Source of the DNA: Kitasatospora griseola
Lineage (GTDB): Bacteria > Actinomycetota > Actinomycetes > Streptomycetales > Streptomycetaceae
Length of the DNA: 59,951 nucleotides
Direction: 5' to 3'
Assembly (NCBI RefSeq): GCF_014648555.1
Contig: NZ_BMRI01000017.1
Coordinates: 82,893 to 142,843, forward strand
Shown: positions 7,907-18,074 of the stretch, piece after piece
Layout: every line of letters begins with the position of its first letter
Position numbering within the stretch: position 1 is the stretch's first letter
Made by a program: the position numbers and the translations under genes
Notes under the pieces: model-generated
Told to the model about the DNA's origin: nothing
Databases searched by the model: none
The model's input: the letters and a program-made list of their open reading frames with translations, nothing else

Positions 7907-10804
7907 GTGACCGATTCAAGGCCACCCCACGCAGCGTCCCACCCGCTGCCGCCCACCAACCCGCCCGCACCGGGCGGCACTCCGGCACCCGTCGGAGCAT
8001 CGGCTCCCCCTGTTCCCCCACACCCGGCCGGCCCATCGAACCCCCGTCAGGCCACGCCCCCGTACGGCACTCCCATCGGTGCGCCGACACCCGCCGGTTA
8101 CGCCCCTGGGACGCCCGGCGCGGGCCCGGTGGTGTCCGGTGCCGCTGCCCCCGGCGTCCATGGGCCCGGAACCCCGGCGTACGGCACACCACTTGCGGGC
8201 TCCGCTGCCCAGCCGCAGGGAGTGCTGCTGAGCACACCTCCGTACGGCACGCCCACCGAGCCCACGCCGTACGCACCGGGGGCCACCCCGCCGTACGGCA
8301 CCCTCACCACCCCCACGCCGTATGCGCCAGGGGCGGCTCCGTCCCACGGCACCCCGACTCCGCCGTATGGCACCCCGACCCCGCCCTACGGGACTGCCAC
8401 GCCGCCCTACGGCACCCCGACCAGGCCGGGCCCAGGGGCCCCGGCTCCGGGGCGGGGCGGGGCGGCGCCACGCGCCGACTTCCCGTCAGCTCCGCTAGGT
8501 GCGTCGCCCGGTGGGCCGGGTGCTAGGTCGGAGCAGGTGGCCGGTGCGGCCGCGCCGGTGACGGCCCGTCAAGCGGCTCCGGCGGTGGTGCCTCGGCCGC
8601 AGCCCTCGGCGGCGCACGACATCCTGTGCGTCAACGCCCCGGGAATGGCGGCGTCCGGCCCGGACGGGCAGCTGCGGGGCCAGAGCCTCCACGGCTTCTT
8701 CCGGCACGGAGTGCGGACTCTGGCCAGGATGGAACTGCGGCTCGGTGGCATGGAACCGGTTCCGCTCCAGGGCACCTTGACGTCCGCGGCGGCGGCGCGC
8801 TTCCTCGGCTCGGTCCGGGTGCCGGGCGACCTCGACCCGGATCCGGCGCTGACGGTCGAACGGCTGCGGCACGCGGACGGTGCGGAGACAGTGACGGTTC
8901 GGAACACCGGTGCCCGGCCGGCCCGGATCCCGCTGGAGATCGCCCTGGGCACCGACCTGGGCCAGCTCACCGACATCGCGGCGGGCCGACGTTCGGCCGA
9001 CCTGCCGGGCCAGGTCCAGTCCTCGGGCCTGCGTTGGGCCGGGCAGGGTCGCGCGGCCACCGTCAGCGCTCGCCCGTCGCCGCACGCGGTGCTGGCCGGC
9101 GCGGGCGTGCTCCGGTGGGACTTGGAGGTTCAGCCCGGAGCCCGCTGGTCCGTGGACCTGCAGGTGGAGCTGGAGACTCCGTCGACGGGCCGTCCACCGA
9201 CGGGGCGCGGCCCGGGTGTGCCGCTGCCCTGGTCGGAGCCCGAGGTCCGGGCAGACGACCGTCGCGCTGCCCGCCTGGTCGGCCGTGCCCTGGACACACT
9301 GGGCGGGCTGCTGCTGGCGGACGCGGACCGTCCGACCGATCTCTACACCGCCTCGGGCGCACCATGGCGTTTCGGCCTCACCGCCGCGGATGCGCTCTGG
9401 GCGGCCCGGATGACGCTGCCGCTCGGCACCCGGCTCGCCGCCGGAACGCTCCGCGCGACGGCTCGCCGCCAGCACCTCGCACCCCAGCAGTCGGCGGGTG
9501 CCGCCCGGACGGCCGAGGGCAGCGCCGGTGCTGATGGTGCGTCAAGTCCGCCGCCGGTCGGCCCGCCCCAGGTCGGGAGCCCGGCGGGAGCCGGTGGTTC
9601 GTCCGGCCTCTCGGGCGGCGCTTCGGCAGCGCAGCCCGGTTCGGCCCAGGGCGCGGGCAGTTCGTCCGCTCCCGGCGCGGAGAGCGGCACGGCGGCGCAG
9701 GCGATGGACGGCGTGATCCCTGGGCCGTTGCGGCACGGCGGTCCCGAGCTGCCGGCGAGTTGCACGGCCACGGAGGCGACCCTGCTGTTCGTCACCGTGC
9801 TGGCGGAGGCTTGGCGTTGGGGACTGCCCCGGGCCGAGGTCGCCGAGCTGCTGCCGGCTGCGGAGCGCGCCCTCGGGGCGCTGCGCGCGGCGGTGGCGGA
9901 GGAGCCGGACGGACCGGTCGGGTTCGTCACCGACCTCGGCCGTTCGGCGGAGGAGCGGGCCGCGCGGCCCGGTCCGGCCAGGTGCGAGGTCCAGGCGCAG
10001 GCGCACCGTGCGGCGCTTCAGGGTGCGGACCTGCTGGAGGCGTTCGACCGTCCCGGAGCGGCGGAGTGGCGGGCCTGGGCGGCCGAGTTGAGGGAACGGT
10101 TCCGCGCGCAGTTCTGGATCGACGACCTGTCAGGAGGCCGCCCGGCGGCCGCGCTGCTGGCGTCGGACCGGCCGGTGCCGGCCCTCGCCTCCACTCTGGT
10201 GCACCTGTTCGACGTCGGTCTGGCCGCCGAGGGCGAGTTGCACGAGGGCCTGCTCGACCGGGAGCAGACCAGGCTGCTCGCACAGCGGCTGGTGGCACCC
10301 GAGCTCGACTGCGGGTGGGGCCTGCGGGCGTTGAGCGCGAAGTCCCCACGGTTCAACCCGCTCGGCCACCGCAGCGGCGTGGTGCGGGTGCAGGAGACCG
10401 CGCTCGCGGTGAGCGGGCTGGTGGACGCGGGCTTCGAGCGGGAGGCCGAGATCCTCCTGGAAGGCCTGCTGGAGGCGTCCGCGCACTTCGACTACCGGCT
10501 GCCGGAGATGTACGCAGGTGAGCAGAAGGTCACTGACTGCCCACCGGTGCCGCACCCGGCGGCCTGCCGTCCGGCCGCCATGTCGGCGGCCGCCGCCGTC
10601 CACCTGGTGCTCTCGCTGGCCGGTGTCCGGCCCGACGTCCCGTCCGGGCGGGTGGCCACCCGCCCGGCGAGCACCGCACCCCTGGGCGCACTGGAACTGA
10701 CCGGCCTGCGGGTGGCCGGCGAGCCGTTCTCGGTCCGGGTCAGCCGGATCGGTGTCGCAGTGGTGGAGGAGGCTCCGTCGTTCCTGCAACTGGCCGCCAG
10801 CTGA
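7907..10804 (+). CDS. Glycogen-debranching-type protein with proline-rich PYGTP-repeat N-terminus
   Basis: 965 aa from GTG 7907, six bases after GGGGAGGAG. Residues about 1-230 are low complexity, rich in Pro/Gly/Thr with many copies of PYGTP or close variants. The next ~200 residues look like the N-terminal glycogen-debranching domain ([40 protein letters not shown]). The C-terminal ~450 residues look like an alpha/alpha toroid of the MGH1/amylo-1,6-glucosidase type ([29 protein letters not shown]). A second low-complexity Ala/Gly/Ser insertion sits between the two halves. Related proteins act on alpha-glucans, but whether this one is catalytic is uncertain. No signal peptide is seen. A hairpin lies about 20 bases downstream. 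Confidence 0.82.
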   Translation: MTDSRPPHAASHPLPPTNPPAPGGTPAPVGASAPPVPPHPAGPSNPRQATPPYGTPIGAPTPAGYAPGTPGAGPVVSGAAAPGVHGPGTPAYGTPLAGSAAQPQGVLLSTPPYGTPTEPTPYAPGATPPYGTLTTPTPYAPGAAPSHGTPTPPYGTPTPPYGTATPPYGTPTRPGPGAPAPGRGGAAPRADFPSAPLGASPGGPGARSEQVAGAAAPVTARQAAPAVVPRPQPSAAHDILCVNAPGMAASGPDGQLRGQSLHGFFRHGVRTLARMELRLGGMEPVPLQGTLTSAAAARFLGSVRVPGDLDPDPALTVERLRHADGAETVTVRNTGARPARIPLEIALGTDLGQLTDIAAGRRSADLPGQVQSSGLRWAGQGRAATVSARPSPHAVLAGAGVLRWDLEVQPGARWSVDLQVELETPSTGRPPTGRGPGVPLPWSEPEVRADDRRAARLVGRALDTLGGLLLADADRPTDLYTASGAPWRFGLTAADALWAARMTLPLGTRLAAGTLRATARRQHLAPQQSAGAARTAEGSAGADGASSPPPVGPPQVGSPAGAGGSSGLSGGASAAQPGSAQGAGSSSAPGAESGTAAQAMDGVIPGPLRHGGPELPASCTATEATLLFVTVLAEAWRWGLPRAEVAELLPAAERALGALRAAVAEEPDGPVGFVTDLGRSAEERAARPGPARCEVQAQAHRAALQGADLLEAFDRPGAAEWRAWAAELRERFRAQFWIDDLSGGRPAAALLASDRPVPALASTLVHLFDVGLAAEGELHEGLLDREQTRLLAQRLVAPELDCGWGLRALSAKSPRFNPLGHRSGVVRVQETALAVSGLVDAGFEREAEILLEGLLEASAHFDYRLPEMYAGEQKVTDCPPVPHPAACRPAAMSAAAAVHLVLSLAGVRPDVPSGRVATRPASTAPLGALELTGLRVAGEPFSVRVSRIGVAVVEEAPSFLQLAAS
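8050..8432 (+). repeat. PYGTP-coding degenerate tandem repeats
   Basis: Within the debranching-type gene, the stretch encodes about ten copies of PYGTP or near variants, the last four in close succession (around 8360-8430, [20 protein letters not shown] pattern). Such repeats tend to change copy number by slippage and usually encode flexible surface regions. Confidence 0.8.
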
Positions 10805-10821
10805 CGATCTGCGGGCGGTCT

Positions 10822-10845
10822 ACAGGCCGCCTACGGGCGGTCTGT
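10822..10845. terminator. Possible hairpin terminator
   Basis: ACAGGCCGCC-TACG-GGCGGTCTGT forms a 10-bp stem with one wobble pair and a TACG loop, starting 18 bases after the stop codon of the debranching-type gene. No T-tract follows. Confidence 0.5.
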
Positions 10846-10921
10846 GGGTGCTCCGGCGGGCGGGAACGGGGACGGGAAGGAACGCCGGAGGAGACGGGAG
10901 CAGGGCTGTGGTCTGTGTTTA

Positions 10922-10936
10922 TCGTCAAAGAGACGA
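10922..10936. promoter_or_regulatory. Palindromic operator of the NrtR-type regulator (probable autoregulation)
   Basis: TCGTC-AAAGA-GACGA is a perfect inverted repeat with 5-bp arms, flanked by TTA and TAA-like bases. It ends 14 bp before the ATG of the adjacent Nudix/HTH regulator, inside or next to the core promoter. NrtR-family regulators commonly bind a palindrome upstream of their own or a neighbouring gene, so this is its most likely target. The match is positional and by symmetry only. Confidence 0.5.
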
Positions 10937-10950
10937 CTAAGATCGGCGGC

Positions 10951-11709
10951 ATGTCGCGTTATGACCCGTCGGCCTTCCCCCCGTTCGCAGTCACGGTTGA
11001 CCTGGTGGTGCTGACGGTGCGCGACCATGAGCTGTGCGCTCTGCTGGTGAAGCGTGGCGAGGCGCCGTTCAAGGGCTACTGGGCGCTGCCCGGTGGGTTC
11101 GTGCGGCCGGACGAGGGTCTGGCCGAGGCGGCGTCCCGGGAGCTGGCGGAGGAGACCGGGCTGCGGGCACAGTCCGCGCCGGGCCAAGTGCTGGCCGGGC
11201 AGAATCCGTTCGGTGCGCACCTGGAACAGCTGGCCACGTACGGCCACCCGCAGCGTGACCCTCGGATGCGGGTGGTGAGTGTCGCGTACCTGGTGCTCGC
11301 CCCGGACCTGCCCTCGCCCCGTGCGGGCGGTGACGCCAGCAGTGCCCGGTGGGCACCGGTCAGCGAGCTGTTCGGTGTGGACCGGAACGACGGCGAGCTG
11401 CTGGCGTTCGACCACGGCCAGATCCTCGCGGACGGCGTGGAGCGGGCCAGGTCGAAGATCGAGTACTCCTCGCTGGCGACGGCCTTCTGCCCGCCGGAGT
11501 TCACCGTCGGCGAGCTGCGCCGGGTGTACGAGGCGGTCTGGGGCGTGGTGTTGGACCCGCGGAACTTCCACCGCAAGGTCACCGGCACCCCGGGCTTCCT
11601 GCTGCCCTCCGGCGGCACGACGACCCGTCAGGGCGGCCGTCCCGCCCAGCTGTTCACCGCCGGCGGGGCGACGGTGCTCAACCCGCCGATGCTCCGCCCC
11701 GAGGCCTGA
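10951..11709 (+). CDS. Nudix hydrolase-like transcriptional regulator, NrtR family
   Basis: 252 aa from ATG 10951. The N-terminal Nudix domain has an intact box at residues about 49-71 ([20 protein letters not shown] and on to TGL), so pyrophosphatase activity on an ADP-ribose-like compound is possible. The C-terminal ~100 residues ([40 protein letters not shown]) match the winged helix-turn-helix that defines NrtR-type regulators, which sense ADP-ribose-like effectors and control NAD or sugar metabolism genes. An earlier in-frame start at 10915 would place the operator palindrome inside the coding sequence, so ATG 10951 is preferred. Target genes are unknown; the nearest is itself and possibly the ABC pair downstream. 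Confidence 0.85.
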   Translation: MSRYDPSAFPPFAVTVDLVVLTVRDHELCALLVKRGEAPFKGYWALPGGFVRPDEGLAEAASRELAEETGLRAQSAPGQVLAGQNPFGAHLEQLATYGHPQRDPRMRVVSVAYLVLAPDLPSPRAGGDASSARWAPVSELFGVDRNDGELLAFDHGQILADGVERARSKIEYSSLATAFCPPEFTVGELRRVYEAVWGVVLDPRNFHRKVTGTPGFLLPSGGTTTRQGGRPAQLFTAGGATVLNPPMLRPEA

Positions 11710-11980
11710 CGCCCGAGTTCGGCGGGGCCGTACCCGCCGTCGCCGAGGACGAGTTGCTCGCGAGATGAGATGGGCCGGTTCCGTGCGGGCGGGACGGCGA
11801 CGGCTCGTGGGGGAGGCGTCAGTGGCGTGAGATCACTGTCCCCTGTTCGGGTGAGCTAGGCGCTAACACCGTCCACGATGCATCCGGAATGCCTGGTTTC
11901 AACGCTTCCGCGTCCTACTGTGCAGGCTCAGGCCTGGCGGACGAACCCCGGTCTGTCGGCGGGCGAGGGAGCGGGCGGCG

Positions 11981-13648
11981 ATGATCCAAATCACCGGACT
12001 GACCAAGACGTACCGAAGGGGCCACCCCCCGGCGGTGCTGGACCTGACCTTCGAGGCCCGGCCGGGGACGGTCACCACGCTGCTGGGGGACGAGGGGGCG
12101 GGCAAGTCCACTGCCTTCCGGCTGATGGTGGAGCTCGAACGCGGCCGCGGTTTGGCCCTGTTCGGCGGCCGCACCTACCGGCGGATCCGGCGTCCGGAGC
12201 GGGAGATCGGCGTGCTGGTCCCGTCCGGCAGGCCGGAGGCCGGGCACCCCGGCCAGCGGGCCCGGGCGCACCTTCGGATGTTGGCGGGGGCGGTCGGCGT
12301 CCCGGTGCGGCGGGCCGACGACCTGTTGGAGCAGGTCCGTCTGGCCCCCGTCGCCGACCACCGGATCGGCACCTTCTCGCCCGGCATGCACCGCCGGCTC
12401 GCCCTGGCTGCCGCCCTGCTCGGCGATCCCACGACGCTGCTCCTGGACGCCCCGACCGAGGGCCTTTCGCCGCGCAGCGAGGAGTGGTTGCACGGCTACC
12501 TGCGGTCCTTCGCGCTGACGGGCGGCACCGTGCTGATGTCCACCCGCAGCCCGGAGGAGGCCGCAGCGCTCGCCGACCGGGTGGTCACCCTGGACGCCGG
12601 TCGACTGGCCGCCGACCAGCCCGTGGTGGAGTTCCGCCGCACCCGGCTGCACCCCGAAGTCCTGGTCCGCGGCCCGCAGATGGCCCGCCTCGCGGACCTG
12701 CTGGTCGCCCAGGGCGCACAGGTCCGGCGGGAGGGCGGAGCCGGTCTCGCGGTGAGCGGCATCGGCCGCACCGAGGTCGGTGAACTCGCCTACCGCAACG
12801 GCGTCCTGCTGCACGAGCTGGCCGACCGGGTGGTGCAGCGCCCGATCTCGTTCCCGGCCGCTCTGCCCAGCGGCTCGGGCCGCTCCGGAGAGGTCGTGAT
12901 CCGGACGGTCCGTCAGAACACCGGCGAGCGGCCCCGGATCGCCCCCGCCCCTGGAACCGGTCCTGTTCCCGCCCTCGGACCGGCGGCAGCCCCGGCCCCG
13001 GCCCCGGTCCCGGACTCCGACACCCCGAGGCCCGCCACCGTCGGCCGCCCGGCCGCCGCACCCGACGCCGAGTGCCGGACCGGCGAGCGCCGCACCCTCG
13101 ACCATCGCGGCCTGCAGGCCGGTCGCTGGGCTGCTGCCGCCCTCGTCCCCGACCCGCCCGCGCCGCCCGCCCCGTCCGCTCCGGCCGAGGCCCCCGTCGA
13201 CCTCATCCGCCGGACGCCTCGGGGCTCCTCCCCACTCCGCCGGATGCCCCCGGAGCAGTCGGCCGCACCCGCCGCGCCCACGCCGGTCGCGCCCACGCCG
13301 ATCGTGCTCGATGCCGAGCAGCTGGCCGCCAACCCGACCGACGCGGAGCTGCTGACTCCCGCCCGGATCACGGGAGTTGGTCACGCCTCGGCTCCCGGGC
13401 GGACCGCCGGACGAACGCCCGCGCAGCCGCAGCCGCAGCCGCGACCGCAGCAGGCGCAGCCGGAGCCGGTGCCGGAGCAGGGGCGGTCGCATGTGCGTCT
13501 CCGGCCGGTCCATGCCGCGGAGTTGCGTTCGGCGGGGCAGGCCGGGAAGGCCGGGCCGGCGGTGGGGCGGATGCAGGTGGTGGCGGGCGAGAGCGGGGCG
13601 AGTGCGGTGCGCAGGCGCGCTGTCGGCGACGAGAACGGGAGTGAGTGA
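11981..13648 (+). CDS. ABC-transporter ATPase-like protein with degenerate catalytic motifs and long disordered tail
   Basis: 555 aa from ATG 11981. Residues 1-225 are an ABC ATPase domain. Walker A is intact (GDEGAGKS, 36-43), but other positions deviate: the Q-loop Gln is Pro81, the signature reads FSPGM (132-136) in place of LSGGQ, Walker B is LLLDAP (153-158) with Ala157 in the place of the catalytic Glu, the D-loop is GLSP, and the H-loop His is Arg189. ATP binding is plausible; hydrolysis is doubtful. From about residue 300 the protein is a Pro/Ala/Arg-rich, probably disordered tail. The permease gene starts inside its last codons, so the two form one complex. In S. coelicolor such a pair lies next to whiH (from memory). 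Substrate unknown. Confidence 0.85.
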   Translation: MIQITGLTKTYRRGHPPAVLDLTFEARPGTVTTLLGDEGAGKSTAFRLMVELERGRGLALFGGRTYRRIRRPEREIGVLVPSGRPEAGHPGQRARAHLRMLAGAVGVPVRRADDLLEQVRLAPVADHRIGTFSPGMHRRLALAAALLGDPTTLLLDAPTEGLSPRSEEWLHGYLRSFALTGGTVLMSTRSPEEAAALADRVVTLDAGRLAADQPVVEFRRTRLHPEVLVRGPQMARLADLLVAQGAQVRREGGAGLAVSGIGRTEVGELAYRNGVLLHELADRVVQRPISFPAALPSGSGRSGEVVIRTVRQNTGERPRIAPAPGTGPVPALGPAAAPAPAPVPDSDTPRPATVGRPAAAPDAECRTGERRTLDHRGLQAGRWAAAALVPDPPAPPAPSAPAEAPVDLIRRTPRGSSPLRRMPPEQSAAPAAPTPVAPTPIVLDAEQLAANPTDAELLTPARITGVGHASAPGRTAGRTPAQPQPQPRPQQAQPEPVPEQGRSHVRLRPVHAAELRSAGQAGKAGPAVGRMQVVAGESGASAVRRRAVGDENGSE

Positions 13649-14501
13649 GACCGTGCGGTTGGTGGCTTGTGAGGTGCGTCGGTTGCGCGGGGTGCGCTCC
13701 ACGTGGGTGGTGGTCGCGGCGGCGGTGCTGCTGAACGCGGCGCTGGCGGCGGTGGCGGTCCAGCGTTTCCCGGCAGGGAAGTTGGCGGTGCCGGGGGCGA
13801 TGCACGCGATGGCCGGCGTGGTCCCGTGGCTGCCGCTCCCGCTGACCGCGCTGGCCGCGGCGGCGCTCGGCGCGCTGGCGTACAGCAACGAGATGCGCTG
13901 GCCGGGCCTGGCCGCGTCCCGGGTGGGCCTGGGACGCCGGCTCGGTGCGCTGGCCGCGAAGCTGGTGGTGGTCGGGGCGGCAGCGGTCCTGCTGGCGGTG
14001 CTGACGCTGGTGGTGAATGCCCTGCTGGTCCGGTTCGCGCTGCCCGGCACGGTGGACCCCTCGACGGTGTTCGCACAGCCGCGCCCCGCGGATCTGCTGG
14101 CCCTCCCGGGCCTGGCGCCCGCCCCGGCGGCGGGCCCGTTCGCGGTGGGCGGGATCGGTCGCCCGCTCCCGGCGTACCTGGCGCTGGTGGTGGCAGGCGG
14201 CTGGGCCGGCCTGCTGCTGGCGGCGTTGGTGCGCAGTGCCGTCGTGGGGTTCCTGCTCACCTGCGCGACGCCCGCTCTGCTGGAGCCCACCGCCGGTCTG
14301 CTGCTGCATCACTTCGGCCGGAACTGGCCGCTCTGGGTGGGGGAGTTGTTGCCCTTCCAGTACGGCCTGAACCTGGTCCACGAGGCGACCGACCGGACGG
14401 CGGCGGCGCTGGACAGAGTGGTCGTCGTCGCCCTGCTGGCCCCGGCCGCCCTGTTGGTGCTGGCCGTGCTGGCGTCCCAACTCCGCCGCCGCGCACTGTA
14501 G
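13641..14501 (+). CDS. ABC-transporter permease
   Basis: 286 aa from GTG 13641, overlapping the upstream ATPase gene by 8 bp, so translation is coupled. An upstream extension of the open frame is antisense-like and rejected. About six hydrophobic segments are visible: WVVVAAAVLLNAALAAVAV, a pair around residues 55-80, VVVGAAAVLLAVLTLVVNAL, YLALVVAGGWAGLLLAALV, a segment around VVGFLLTCATPALL, and a C-terminal VVVVALLAPAALLVLAVLA. It resembles ABC-2-type permeases with an N-terminal cytoplasmic amphipathic helix (ETVRLVACEVRRLRGVRST). It would form the membrane part of a transporter with the degenerate ATPase. Substrate unknown. Confidence 0.8.
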   Translation: MSETVRLVACEVRRLRGVRSTWVVVAAAVLLNAALAAVAVQRFPAGKLAVPGAMHAMAGVVPWLPLPLTALAAAALGALAYSNEMRWPGLAASRVGLGRRLGALAAKLVVVGAAAVLLAVLTLVVNALLVRFALPGTVDPSTVFAQPRPADLLALPGLAPAPAAGPFAVGGIGRPLPAYLALVVAGGWAGLLLAALVRSAVVGFLLTCATPALLEPTAGLLLHHFGRNWPLWVGELLPFQYGLNLVHEATDRTAAALDRVVVVALLAPAALLVLAVLASQLRRRAL

Positions 14502-14549
14502 TGATCCTGGCGGCCCCGGCCCCCGGCGTGCCTGCGCACCGCAAGCACT

Positions 14550-14632
14550 GCAAGCACCTCACGTACCGCAGGCACCTTCCGCAAGCACCTCCCGCACCGC
14601 GGGCACCTCCGCAGGCACCTCGCGTACCGCGG
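14550..14632. repeat. Degenerate 30/31-bp tandem repeat, about 2.7 copies
   Basis: Units begin at 14550, 14581 and 14611, each starting GCAAGCACCTC or GCAGGCACCTC, followed by CG(T/C)ACCGC and GGCACCT. The third copy is cut short at GGAATTC. The repeat lies between the ABC permease gene and the whiH promoter and is not part of an obvious gene. Confidence 0.75.
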
Positions 14633-14802
14633 AATTCGGTGACCGGCACTGACGGTGCGACAAGCTCCGCCGACCCGGCGTCAACCCTCACGCCGGGGCC
14701 GCGAAGCGCGGTCCTGAACCGTCGCCGAATTCGGGTCGGGATGAAGCCGGGATGACCGATATGCGCATTTCTGGCTGATAAGAAGTCAATTATCCAGACA
14801 CT

Positions 14803-14810
14803 GCCGATCA
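14803..14810 (+). promoter_or_regulatory. Possible sigma-WhiG-type promoter of whiH
   Basis: GCCGATCA matches 7 of 8 positions of the flagellar/WhiG-type -10 element GCCGATAA. A TCAA sits upstream at 14786-14789, but the 13-bp spacing is shorter than the usual 15-16, so the -35 is weak. A start about 14817 would give a 58-base leader before GTG 14875. whiH of S. coelicolor is known to depend on sigma-WhiG. Confidence 0.4.
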
Positions 14811-14874
14811 CCCTTTCGTGTGCTTTTCAGGAGAATGCTCAAGACGGCTCCGCCGATCGCCGACAAAGGATGGC

Positions 14875-15747
14875 GTGAGTACCCTTGCGCACCCCACCGT
14901 GACCGCCGCTCGCCAGGCCGAGTCGATCTCCGCCTCCGAGCTGGACCGCTTCCCGTACGCCGACCGCCCGATGCCACCCGCCCCCCGCTGGGAGGGGGCG
15001 GAGAACGAGCTCGCCCGGGCCGGTCGGAAGACCACCAGCAGCCGCGGCCGCGGCCTGCACGGCCAGCTGGTCCAGCAGCTCGGCCAGATGATCGTCTCCG
15101 GCGACCTGGGCGCCGACCGCCCGCTGGTGCCGGAGGAGATCGGCCAGCGCTTCGAGGTCTCCCGCACCGTGGTGCGCGAGTCGCTCCGGGTGCTGGAGGC
15201 CAAGGGCCTGGTCTCGGCCCGGCCGAACGTCGGCACCCGGGTCCGTCCGGTCAGCGACTGGAACCTGCTGGACCCGGACATCATCGAGTGGCGCGCCTTC
15301 GGCCCGCAGCGCGACGAGCAGCGCCGCGAGCTGTTCGAGCTGCGCTGGGCGATCGAGCCGCTGGCCGCCCGTCTCGCCGCCGGCCACGGCCGGGAGGACG
15401 TCCAGCACCGGCTGGTCGAGCTGACCGAGATCATGAGCCAGGCCGGCAGCCAGGGCGACCTGGTCAGCTACGCCCGCGCCGACGCCGAGCTGCACGGCCT
15501 GGTGCTGCAGATGGCGGGGAACCGGATGCTGGAGCACCTGTCCGGGATCGTGGCCGGCGCGCTCCAGGTGTCCGGCGGTTCCGGCACCACCTGCGAGCGC
15601 CCGTCCGAGTCGGCGGTCGGCCTGCACACCCGGCTGGTCGACGCGCTCGGCACCGGTGACGGCACCGCCGCCGAGGCCGCCGTCCGCGCGCTGCTCACCG
15701 TCCACCCGGACGTCGAGCACGCCGTCCCCGCCCCGCGGGAGCACTGA
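14875..15747 (+). CDS. whiH: Sporulation transcription factor WhiH (GntR family, FadR subfamily)
   Basis: 290 aa from GTG 14875, preceded by AAAGGA. WhiH controls septation of aerial hyphae during sporulation, and represses its own gene in S. coelicolor. After a ~55-residue N-terminal extension comes a GntR winged helix (residues about 58-125: LHGQLVQQLGQMIVSGDLG, VPEEIGQRFEVSRTVVRESL, RVLEAKGLVSARPNVGTRV). The FCD ligand-binding all-helical domain follows (about 140-275), with RADAELHGLVLQMAGN carrying the Asp and His often used for metal or ligand binding. Identification as WhiH rather than a gluconate-type GntR regulator rests on its position directly upstream of hrdB and beside the ABC pair, as in S. 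coelicolor, and on the family match. Confidence 0.88.
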   Translation: MSTLAHPTVTAARQAESISASELDRFPYADRPMPPAPRWEGAENELARAGRKTTSSRGRGLHGQLVQQLGQMIVSGDLGADRPLVPEEIGQRFEVSRTVVRESLRVLEAKGLVSARPNVGTRVRPVSDWNLLDPDIIEWRAFGPQRDEQRRELFELRWAIEPLAARLAAGHGREDVQHRLVELTEIMSQAGSQGDLVSYARADAELHGLVLQMAGNRMLEHLSGIVAGALQVSGGSGTTCERPSESAVGLHTRLVDALGTGDGTAAEAAVRALLTVHPDVEHAVPAPREH

Positions 15748-16256
15748 GCGGTCCAGCCCAGCCCGTTCCGAACGGATGGCCCTTCTGCTGCTCCACCCGC
15801 AGCCGGGGGGCCATCGGCGTGTCGCGTCCCACACAGTTGCCCGCGCCACACCCGTCGCCCACCCGAGCGGACCCGAGCGGACCCGAGCCGGACAGGCCCG
15901 AGCGGGCCCGCCCAGGCTGGGCGCGGACCGGCTCGTGAACAGCCGCAGAGGCCCCGAAAGGCCGATGGCAGGCCGGTGGCAGACCGGCCGACGGGCCGGT
16001 CTGCGATAGGCCGCCCGGGGCAGCCCGTACCGGCCGCCGGGTGGTGTGACGGGCGCCACGACGGGCATGCGTAACACTTGAGTGGCGGCAGCGATGTGTA
16101 CGGAGCGGAAGCAGCTCCGGAATACCACCACAGACCAGACGGCTGTGTTGGTGCGCGGCGCTGCTGCCGTCCTGCAGACCCCGGTCACCGTCCAGCCACC
16201 CGAGTCCCTCGGGCGGTCGGTGCGGGATCGTCCACTCATCGTCCGAGAGGTTGTTC
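15748..16256. other. hrdB upstream region
   Basis: 509 bp without a gene. It must contain the hrdB promoter(s). A short tandem repeat ACCCGAGCGG occurs three times at 15861-15891 (the third copy is altered). GGAAT at 16119 recalls half of a sigma-R promoter, but no GTT lies at the required spacing. No confident promoter assigned. Confidence 0.5.
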
Positions 16257-17873
<1,617 letters not shown>

Positions 17874-17898
17874 TCCTCCGTCAGCCCGAGTCACCTGG

Positions 17899-17931
17899 AC
17901 GGGCCCCTTCGCCACCGGCGGAGGGGCCCGT
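17899..17931. terminator. Rho-independent-type terminator of hrdB
   Basis: ACGGGCCCCTTCGCC-ACC-GGCGGAGGGGCCCGT forms a 15-bp stem with one wobble, 25 bases after the hrdB stop. Only TTC follows, which is typical for high-GC actinobacteria. Confidence 0.8.
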
Positions 17932-18074
17932 TCGCATGTCCGGGCGTCGCCCGATGGAGTGGCTGGTGCACATATGCGCGGCACGTTGGGTGATCGGATG
18001 ACTACGCTGGGCAGGTTGTCGCACTCCGACCGGTGCAACGTCCCACGCCTGCCCGCCGAACCCCTGGAGAACCG

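Larger units (their letters stand above)
14502..14874. other. Intergenic region upstream of whiH
   Basis: 373 bp without a gene. It holds a degenerate 30-bp tandem repeat (14550-14632), then a clearly less GC-rich stretch (14740-14820) that contains the likely whiH promoter. Confidence 0.6.

Noticed and set aside
15861..15891. ACCCGAGCGG tandem triplet as an operator array for hrdB
   Set aside because: Units are 10 bp but not palindromic, and they lie about 370 bp upstream of the gene; no link to regulation can be argued.
16119..16149. Possible sigma-R (GGAAT / GTT) promoter of hrdB
   Set aside because: GGAAT is present at 16119, but the nearest GTT is 23 bp away, whereas sigma-R promoters need about 18 bp.
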